Below, in pieces: positions 18,943 to 25,182 of a DNA stretch of 64,000 nt. The stretch lies in the NCBI RefSeq assembly GCF_027474845.2, contig NZ_CP107031.2, forward strand, positions 2,184,501 through 2,248,500, given 5' to 3'. Every line of letters starts with the position of its first letter. The stretch's first letter is position 1. The notes beneath the pieces were generated by a model that made no database searches, was not told the DNA's origin, and was given only the letters and a program-made list of their open reading frames with translations. The position numbers were made by a program, and so were the translations under genes. The stretch is from Maribacter aestuarii (GTDB taxonomy: Bacteria; Bacteroidota; Bacteroidia; Flavobacteriales; Flavobacteriaceae).

Positions 18943-18972
18943 AAAGCCGAGATTTGTGTCTCGGCTTTTTTA
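18943..18972 (+). terminator. Intrinsic terminator of tRNA-Leu
   Basis: A perfect 10-base stem (AAAGCCGAGA with TCTCGGCTTT) and 6-base loop, followed by a T-rich tail, 9 bases after the tRNA. Confidence 0.85.
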
Positions 18973-19003
18973 TTTTAACTAAATAAGAAGAAATTTTGAA
19001 GTG

Positions 19004-20041
19004 TTAGCCGTAATAAAAAGATTTGTACCAACCAACGAATTTAGAAAGTCCTTTTTTTAGATCTGTTTTAGGCTTATATCCCGTTACCTTATTCAATTTA
19101 GTAGTGTCCGCAAAGGTTACCTTAACATCGCCATCCTGCATGGGCATGAAATTTTTGGTTGCTTTTTTTCCTATTTCTTTTTCCAAACCCTGGATGAAAT
19201 CCATTAAATCTATGGGTTTTGAATTGCCTATATTGTAAATATTTGCATTTAAACTCGATTTTGGGACGGAATTAAAGGTGAGTTGTAAAATTCCTTCAAC
19301 GGTATCGTCGACATAGGTGAAATCTCGCTGCATATGACCATCGTTGAACACGTTTATTGGAATACCCCTAGTAATGGCATCGGCAAAAAGCATGGGGGCC
19401 ATATCCGGTCTGCCCCAAGGACCGTAAACGGTAAAAAAACGAAGACCAGTCGTGCGTATTCCGTAGATATGACTGTACGCATGGGCCATTAATTCATTAC
19501 TCTTCTTTGTTGCGGCATATAGGCTAACGGGCATATCCGCCTTCTCGTTTTCCGAAAAAGGAATTTTGCTGTTATCCCCGTAGACGGAAGAGCTAGAAGC
19601 ATAGATTAGATGGCTTAGTTTTACCAACCGAGAACATTCCAAAATATTTAAAAAACCAACCACGTTGGATTGGATGTACGCACGTGGATTTTCTATGGAA
19701 TGACGAACGCCCGCTTGTGCCGCCAAGTTTATAACGCACTCGAACTCTTCTGCTACAAATAATTTTTCCAACGGAATTAAATCGATTATATCCAGTCTCA
19801 GGAATCTGTAATTTTTGTGTTTTGAACTGTTGATATAATTCAGGGTGTCCTTTGAAAACGCTATTTGTGTATCTCCACTATTTGGTACGATACCCGATTC
19901 GGCCAAGCGTGCATATTTTAGGCCTACATCATAATAACTGTTGATGTTATCGATGCCTATTACGTCTTCTCCTTTTTTAATTAAAGCTTCCACTAGATGA
20001 AACCCTATAAATCCGGCTGCGCCCGTTACCAGTACTTTCAT
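19004..20041 (-). CDS. NAD-dependent nucleotide-sugar epimerase (UDP-glucuronate 4-epimerase type)
   Basis: A 345-residue extended SDR enzyme. The NAD site is VTGAAGFIGFH near the N-terminus, the catalytic triad includes SSSSVYG and SLYAATKKSNE (Tyr-x3-Lys), and the sugar-binding part has GLRFFTVYGPWGRPDMA and MQRDFTYVDD. These phrases are typical of UDP-glucuronate 4-epimerases, which make UDP-galacturonate for capsule, O-antigen or exopolysaccharide. It stands alone between tRNA-Leu and an empty region, with no polysaccharide genes beside it. UDP-glucose or GlcNAc 4-epimerase activity cannot be excluded from sequence alone. Confidence 0.88.
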   Translation of the reverse strand: MKVLVTGAAGFIGFHLVEALIKKGEDVIGIDNINSYYDVGLKYARLAESGIVPNSGDTQIAFSKDTLNYINSSKHKNYRFLRLDIIDLIPLEKLFVAEEFECVINLAAQAGVRHSIENPRAYIQSNVVGFLNILECSRLVKLSHLIYASSSSVYGDNSKIPFSENEKADMPVSLYAATKKSNELMAHAYSHIYGIRTTGLRFFTVYGPWGRPDMAPMLFADAITRGIPINVFNDGHMQRDFTYVDDTVEGILQLTFNSVPKSSLNANIYNIGNSKPIDLMDFIQGLEKEIGKKATKNFMPMQDGDVKVTFADTTKLNKVTGYKPKTDLKKGLSKFVGWYKSFYYG

Positions 20042-20410
20042 TTTATCCAGCTTTTAGAAACTGTTCAAGAGTTCGTATAATCCTACCTTTTTAGCTAATA
20101 TGGCAATTTCAGTCTTTCTGATGGGTTTTAGAAACCTACTATATTTGTGATTCTCTATTTGCCTGATTGGTTTAATTTGATTCAAATTTACCGATATCTT
20201 TTATAATTCATTTTATGCCCTTGATTTCAATTCCAAAAAGGTAATCATTTTAAGGTTTTGTGTATTGCAAGGAAAAGTTACGGCATCTAAGCAAACTGAT
20301 ATTAATTTCTTCCTTTTTATCGAAGACATTCATTGTAGGCTAACCCCAATCATTCCACATTTTAGAAAAATAGTGCACAAAATGTTTATAAAATTTTACG
20401 TTTTTAGAAT
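20042..20410. other. Intergenic stretch, nothing recognised
   Basis: Some 370 A/T-rich bases between the epimerase start and the small gene at 20411. I see no ORF with protein-like composition, no tRNA and no strong hairpin. It should hold the promoter of the epimerase gene, but no clear TAnnTTTG box with a spaced TTG stood out. Confidence 0.4.
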
Positions 20411-20704
20411 ATGAAGGGGTTGTACGTTATAAGTTTCTTATTAAATTTATGCTGTACCATACTACCAAATATGACCGAGAATATAAAGGGAATGTTCAAA
20501 CAAATGAACGATTTCACCAGAGAGGACGCTTTGAGCTGTCTCATGTTAGAGTTTGATATAAAAAGCCCAAAGTTAATTAAGAACAATTGGATCATAGGAG
20601 GTAGGATACCAGAGGCCAACCAAGCAAGAACTGTAGAAATATTTCAGAATCTTTTAAGGCAGCAGGAAGAAAGAATACGGAATATTAAAGTCTTTACCTC
20701 TTAA
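20411..20704 (+). CDS. Small hypothetical protein
   Basis: 97 residues with a hydrophobic N-terminus (MKGLYVISFLLNLCC) that could be a signal, and a mixed charged remainder ending in a coiled-coil-like LLRQQEERIRNIK. No family recognised. The last 11 bases overlap the end of the convergent gene. The composition is more protein-like than the opposite-strand ORF at 20404-20619. It may be a real small secreted protein or a remnant; I favour a real but uncharacterised gene. Confidence 0.42.
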   Translation: MKGLYVISFLLNLCCTILPNMTENIKGMFKQMNDFTREDALSCLMLEFDIKSPKLIKNNWIIGGRIPEANQARTVEIFQNLLRQQEERIRNIKVFTS

Positions 20705-21572
20705 CACTAATCATTACAGCTTCACAGCTCTCCAAATCGGAATTAAGGATAATATTTTCAGATTTTGAACCATCGGTGATTTCAACGGAAACAGTATTTG
20801 GGGGAGAATCCCCAAGATTATGGGCATAAAGGAATAAATCGTTAGACTTACTCGGGGTCAATTTTATTTTGAATTCTTTTTTCCAATACGTGAGATAATA
20901 TTCAGAAACTACTGCTTCGCCATTTAAATAGATGGATACGATATCCCCGTCCTGTCTACCATGATCCCATATCTTAACAAGAATATCTTCGCTATCGAAC
21001 TCCAGTTCTTTCGTGTAGGATATTTTTCTGCCTTCAAACATCTTGATGTCCTTATTCTTGGACACCATAGGTTGGGGCTTACTTATATCTTTTACCTCTT
21101 TTTTCTTCTTTCGAGTTTTATTCCTTTCATTTTTTTTAGTCAATGTGGAAGTACTGGCGAGCAATCGTTCTTTTTTACGCTCATCGGAAGCTTTGTTGAT
21201 AATAGAGAAAAACGGAGTAATAAATTTCGCAACCTGGTATTTGTCGTCGGGAAACAATTCTATCCCTACAACTTGATACTGGTCTCCAGATCCTATATTT
21301 TTTGCTAGTTCAATGTTCTCAGCCTTTCCATTGTTGTCAAATGAGCCAAGTTCTTGAACCACCATCTCATTACGTACTAAAAAAAAGCGTATGGATTTTT
21401 CAGCACCTATATTATCCGTATCCCATTCTAAATGGACTGTCTCTGGGATGGCCCATTTCGTAGTTTGGTCTGGATAACCAATAGTGATGCCAGATTTACC
21501 CGATTGTGAATAACACAAGGTTAAGCTGAAAAAAGAAACAAAGGCAAGTATTAAATAGCGTATTAAAAACAT
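20694..21572 (-). CDS. Secreted protein with C-terminal DHGxxDGD beta domain
   Basis: About 292 residues. The start at 21572 (MFLIRYLILAF) opens a signal peptide with cleavage after CYSQ; the upstream ATG at 21602 adds ten residues before it. Residues 30-125 form an Ig-like beta segment, about 130-165 is a Lys-rich linker, and about 190-290 resemble a beta-sandwich seen in other Bacteroidota secreted proteins: IWDHGRQDGDIVSIYLNGE followed by LFLYAHNLGDSPPNTVSVEI. A ligand-binding or cell-surface role is possible but not shown. The gene is monocistronic and converges with the small gene at 20411. Confidence 0.75.
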   Translation of the reverse strand: MFLIRYLILAFVSFFSLTLCYSQSGKSGITIGYPDQTTKWAIPETVHLEWDTDNIGAEKSIRFFLVRNEMVVQELGSFDNNGKAENIELAKNIGSGDQYQVVGIELFPDDKYQVAKFITPFFSIINKASDERKKERLLASTSTLTKKNERNKTRKKKKEVKDISKPQPMVSKNKDIKMFEGRKISYTKELEFDSEDILVKIWDHGRQDGDIVSIYLNGEAVVSEYYLTYWKKEFKIKLTPSKSNDLFLYAHNLGDSPPNTVSVEITDGSKSENIILNSDLESCEAVMISVKR

Positions 21573-21672
21573 ATATGGATAAAGATAAATGCCACCGAGC
21601 AACTATCCTAATGGCTACATAATTTCACTATAAATTGTTTGGTATGGCACTAACGTATTTTGCCTGTAAATG

Positions 21673-21702
21673 TTGGAGACAAGTATATATTTTTTAGTTT
21701 TA
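21673..21702 (+). promoter_or_regulatory. Promoter of the ADP-ribosylglycohydrolase gene
   Basis: TTG (21673-21675), 19 bases, then TAGTTTTA (21695-21702), a near-complete match to the Bacteroidota promoter, placing the transcription start about 15 bases before the ATG at 21722. Confidence 0.5.
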
Positions 21703-21721
21703 TAGACAAGGCGCTTTATAA

Positions 21722-23116
21722 ATGAAATATTTCATCCAAATTACTGGAACACTGATCTTTATATATTCCCTCTTTTCTTGTGGAGAAGGTTCAAAGACGG
21801 CAATAGAAACTAATCAAGATGTCATAAAGGATTCATTGTTGACCTATAAGGAGTATAGTCCTAAGGATGGGGATTTGATTATTTCCAGAAAAGAATACAA
21901 AGAAAAACTTTATGGTTTTTGGTTGGCCCAATGCATTGCCAATTGGACGGGCCTGGTTACGGAAATGGATAAAATAGGGATTCCCACAAAAGAAGGTAAA
22001 GGAGCAGGTTTCTACACGCGCGAGGATTGGGGAAAACCCGATGAACCTAATTTATGGGGTTCCAACAATTACTCTAAAACCATTGATTTTTTATTTGCCG
22101 ATAAGGATAGTATATGGGGGGCGGACGACGATACGGACATTGAATATATTTATCAAAACCTTTTGTATGAAAACGAGACAAGCATCTTAAATGGAGACCA
22201 AATAAAGGAAGGTTGGCTGAAGCATATTAGATTGGAAGAGGAGAATTTTTTATGGGTATCGAACCAGACTGCCTTGGATTTAATGCAGGATGGGATGATT
22301 CCGCCAGCTACTAGTTTGCCAAAGAACAATCCGCATTATGAAATGATTGATGCTCAGTTAACGACTGAGATTTTTGGATTTTTTGCTCCTACTAGACCAG
22401 ATTTGGCTTTAAGGATGGCGCATTTGCCCATACAAACTGTAGCTCGCGAAAATGCGGAATGGATTTCTGAATTCAATGTGATTATGTACGCTTTGGCTCC
22501 ATTGGCGGATACGGATAAGCCAATAAAGGATAATATACTGTGGATGGCATCTTTAGCGCGAAAAAGGCTTCCGGAAACTTCTTATGCAGCTAAAATGTTC
22601 GATTTTGTTAAGATGAAATACAATTCTGGTGCAACTTGGGAGGAAGCTCGCGATGCGCTTCACGTTAAATATCAAATTCGCCAAGAAGATGGTTATGAAT
22701 GGGCGACTAAGGATGAAGTGTGTAATGGCTGTTTTGCCGCTGGTATTAATTTTGGGGCTAGTATAGTAAGCTTGTTTTACGGGGAAGGAGATTTAAAGGA
22801 AACGATAAAAATCGGAACTTTGTGTGGATGGGATTCGGATAATCCAACGGCTACTTGGGGCGGATTATTAGGCTTTATGATCGGGAAAAAAGGTGTAGAA
22901 AAGGCTTTTTATAGAGATTTTGCAAATAAATTTAATATACACAGAACACGAAAGGGCTTTCCAAACAATGGGATAGATACTTTTGATAATATGGCAAAAC
23001 AAGGGATTTATGTCATAGATAGGGTAGTTCAAGATGAAATGGGCGGTGGTATAGATTTCCAGAAGAATATTTGGTATGTTCCTCAAAAGCCATTGAACAT
23101 AGTTTCTGGAAGTTAA
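21722..23116 (+). CDS. ADP-ribosylglycohydrolase family lipoprotein
   Basis: 464 residues with a signal peptide and lipobox LFSCGEG, so the enzyme is exported and membrane-anchored, unlike the usual cytoplasmic members. The ARH fold is marked by an early YKEKLYGFWLAQCIANWTG segment, the metal site GADDDTDIE (Asp 135-139), and a late metal motif GWDSDNPTATWGGLLG. These acidic motifs hold the two magnesium ions that cleave ADP-ribose or other N-glycosidic bonds. An exported member may instead act on nucleosides or glycans outside the cytoplasm; that is inference. It is monocistronic. Confidence 0.85.
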   Translation: MKYFIQITGTLIFIYSLFSCGEGSKTAIETNQDVIKDSLLTYKEYSPKDGDLIISRKEYKEKLYGFWLAQCIANWTGLVTEMDKIGIPTKEGKGAGFYTREDWGKPDEPNLWGSNNYSKTIDFLFADKDSIWGADDDTDIEYIYQNLLYENETSILNGDQIKEGWLKHIRLEEENFLWVSNQTALDLMQDGMIPPATSLPKNNPHYEMIDAQLTTEIFGFFAPTRPDLALRMAHLPIQTVARENAEWISEFNVIMYALAPLADTDKPIKDNILWMASLARKRLPETSYAAKMFDFVKMKYNSGATWEEARDALHVKYQIRQEDGYEWATKDEVCNGCFAAGINFGASIVSLFYGEGDLKETIKIGTLCGWDSDNPTATWGGLLGFMIGKKGVEKAFYRDFANKFNIHRTRKGFPNNGIDTFDNMAKQGIYVIDRVVQDEMGGGIDFQKNIWYVPQKPLNIVSGS

Positions 23117-23304
23117 CTCCCCCTATCGTACAGAAAAAATCCAACCGTATAATTTTGGTCTTCATTAGAGAGTAGCTTTAAAAGTATAAAATTGCCTATT
23201 TCATCTATTTTTTATCCCATTTCATCCATTTTTTTGATTCAAACCTATATGTAGTACGGCTTTTGTACTCTTGGATATATGTATAACGATTAAATGATGA
23301 GATT

Positions 23305-23475
23305 ATGAAAACAGCACTACTTATTAAAGAGATTTATCTGGAAGGTTTTAGAAACCTTGGAAATTATATTCTAAAGAATTATTTGAAAGTTTTTGCCTGG
23401 TTCTGTTTTGGACTGATTGCCATAGGGCTATATGCCTTGCTTTTTAGAATGTATACCGGTTTTGCTTTTGATTAG
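23305..23475 (+). CDS. 56-residue single-span membrane protein (small paralogue A)
   Basis: ATG at 23305 to TAG at 23473-23475. The N-terminal half is charged and conserved (MKTALLIKEIYLEGF, GNYILKNYLKVF), followed by one transmembrane helix of about 18 residues and a short TGFAFD tail. It aligns without gaps to the minus-strand gene at 28601-28777, with 32 of 56 residues identical by my count, which proves both are real coding sequences. A strong terminator follows. Function unknown. The pair brackets the dinB-dnaE2 genes. Confidence 0.82.
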   Translation: MKTALLIKEIYLEGFRNLGNYILKNYLKVFAWFCFGLIAIGLYALLFRMYTGFAFD

Positions 23476-23490
23476 CATAATCTAATTAAG

Positions 23491-23523
23491 AAAAGCCCTT
23501 GACTATAGGTTAAGGGCTTTTTT
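23491..23523 (+). terminator. Intrinsic terminator after small paralogue A
   Basis: AAAAGCCCTT and AAGGGCTTTT form a 10-base stem extended by GAC/GTT, followed by TTTTTG. It lies 15 bases past the stop codon. Confidence 0.8.
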
Positions 23524-23580
23524 GTTGGAAGGATTTTGTCGGATTCTTTTTGCTATTTTAGTGAGCTTTGATGCTTTTAG

Positions 23581-23830
23581 ATGAAAACGACCACCATTAT
23601 ACTCATTTCCATAGCGCTTTACATGTTGTTGTTAATTATGCTAGGGTTATATGCCAATAAAAGAAAGACTTCTCACTCACTTAAAGACTTTTATTTGGCT
23701 GGTGGAAATCTAGGTCCGTTTTGAAATGAATCTGATTTTGGGACTACCACTATGGTTGGTCAGTTGCATTTTGGTTGTTTTTCTAATAGCGTGTTTTACC
23801 ATATTTATTATTAATAGATATTGGAAATAA
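23581..23830 (+). pseudogene. Relic of a sodium:solute symporter locus
   Basis: From ATG 23581 a 47-residue frame matches the beginning of an SSS-family symporter (a first membrane span followed by KDFYLAGGNLGPF) and then stops at 23722-23724. At once a second frame (23726-23830) gives a 34-residue hydrophobic piece (LGLPLWLVSCIL) that looks like the end of a YhdT/DUF997- or DUF3311-type small membrane protein. Such proteins often accompany SSS transporters. The rest of the symporter, about 450 residues, is missing. The simplest reading is a large internal deletion leaving two ends. Confidence 0.62.
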
Positions 23831-23853
23831 TCCAAATATTAGGAAATAATCCA
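23822..23853 (+). promoter_or_regulatory. Tandem operator-like boxes upstream of dinB
   Basis: Two near-identical 13-base boxes, TGGAAATAATCCA (23822-23834) and AGGAAATAATCCA (23841-23853), 19 bases apart centre to centre. Each has TGGA/TCCA half-sites around AATAA. They end 33 bases before the dinB ATG, where a repressor of a damage-inducible operon would bind. A weak -7-like TATTTTAA follows at 23869. Regulation by a LexA-like factor is inferred; no regulator gene is adjacent. Confidence 0.5.
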
Positions 23854-23886
23854 TAAATTAGCTGTCCTTATTTTAATAGGATAGCA

Positions 23887-25101
23887 ATGCAAAAGACCGT
23901 ACTACATCTTGATCTCGATACTTTTTTCGTATCTGTAGAGCGTCGACTCGATAGTCGCTTAGAAAACAAGCCCATACTTGTTGGCGGACTTAGTGACCGC
24001 GGGGTCGTGGCAGCCTGCAGCTATGAGACCCGTGGGTATGGTATCCACTCAGGTATGCCTATGAAAATGGCAAAGGAATTATGTCCCGAAGCTATTCTCA
24101 TTAAAGGCAACGCGGGTACTTATAGCTATCATTCCGATTTGGTTACAGAGATTATAAAAGAGCACGTGCCACTTTTTGAAAAATCAAGTATCGATGAATT
24201 CTATGCAGATTTAACCGGTATGGATCGCTTTTTTGGTTCCTACAAATATGCTTCTGAAATACGACAAAAAATCATAAAAGAGACCGGGCTCCCTATTTCC
24301 TTTGGTCTTTCTATAAACAAAGTGGTTTCGAAAGTGGCTACAGGCCAGGCTAAACCTAATAACCAATTAAAAATCGACTACGGACTTGAAAAAACTTTTT
24401 TGGCTCCACTTTCCATCAAAAAAATACCCATGGTGGGCGATAAGACCTATCAGATTCTTCGGAATTTAGGTCTTAGGAAAGTACGGACCGTTCAAGAAAT
24501 GCCTATGGACGTTATGCAACGCGTACTCGGCAAAAACGGAAAAGTAATCTGGAAACGCGCCAATGGAATCGATCATACACCTGTGCTTCCATTTTGTGAA
24601 CGAAAATCCATTTCTACCGAACGTACTTTTGATAAGGATACCATTGATGTAGTAAAGCTGCGTGGTATTTTAATCGCCATGACCGAGAATTTGGCCTATC
24701 AATTACGACGGGGCGAAAAATTAACGGCCTGTATCACCGTGAAAATTAGATATTCCGATTTTAACACCTATTCCAAGCAATTGCGTATTCCCTATACCAG
24801 TGCCGATCATATTTTGATTCCAAAGATTTTAGATTTATTCAGAATATTGTACAACCGCAGATTATTGGTTCGGTTGATAGGAATTCGATTCAGTCATTTG
24901 GTCAGTGGAAATTATCAAATCAACCTATTCGAAGATACTGAGGAGGCTTTGAGTCTTTATCAGGCTATGGACCATATTCGAAACCGTTATGGGGATAAAA
25001 GTGTGGTGCGCGCCTCAGCCATGGGCAAGAATACGATAGGTAGAATGCACAACCCGTTCAACGGTCAGCCGCCCATAGTGCTGGCGCATAGAAAACAGTA
25101 A
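23887..25101 (+). CDS. dinB: DNA polymerase IV (Y-family translesion polymerase)
   Basis: A 404-residue Y-family polymerase that copies past damaged bases with low fidelity. Catalytic acids are visible in HLDLDTFF (Asp 9, near the N-terminus) and SSIDEFYAD (Asp 103, Glu 104). Also present are the finger segment YETRGYGIHSGMP, the helix-hairpin-helix region IPMVGDKTYQILRNLG and a little-finger domain to about residue 350. The tail lacks an obvious beta-clamp peptide. It precedes dnaE2 by about 80 bases on the same strand, an arrangement like the mutagenesis cassettes of other phyla but without imuA. Expected to be damage-induced. Confidence 0.95.
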   Translation: MQKTVLHLDLDTFFVSVERRLDSRLENKPILVGGLSDRGVVAACSYETRGYGIHSGMPMKMAKELCPEAILIKGNAGTYSYHSDLVTEIIKEHVPLFEKSSIDEFYADLTGMDRFFGSYKYASEIRQKIIKETGLPISFGLSINKVVSKVATGQAKPNNQLKIDYGLEKTFLAPLSIKKIPMVGDKTYQILRNLGLRKVRTVQEMPMDVMQRVLGKNGKVIWKRANGIDHTPVLPFCERKSISTERTFDKDTIDVVKLRGILIAMTENLAYQLRRGEKLTACITVKIRYSDFNTYSKQLRIPYTSADHILIPKILDLFRILYNRRLLVRLIGIRFSHLVSGNYQINLFEDTEEALSLYQAMDHIRNRYGDKSVVRASAMGKNTIGRMHNPFNGQPPIVLAHRKQ

Positions 25102-25182
25102 AAAATGGGTTGGCCGTCGTCAGTTGACAGTTCATGGTTCTAATGTTCGACCGACAACCAACAACAAGAAATCATTAACCGT
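25102..25182 (+). repeat. Short intergenic repeat-like spacer between dinB and dnaE2
   Basis: The spacer contains CGTCAGTTGACAGTT and CCGACAACCAACAACAA, the GTTGACAGTT/ACAACCAACAAC style of filler that I recall from flavobacterial intergenic sequence. No gene is seen. It leaves dnaE2 with a TTG start rather than ATG. Confidence 0.3.
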
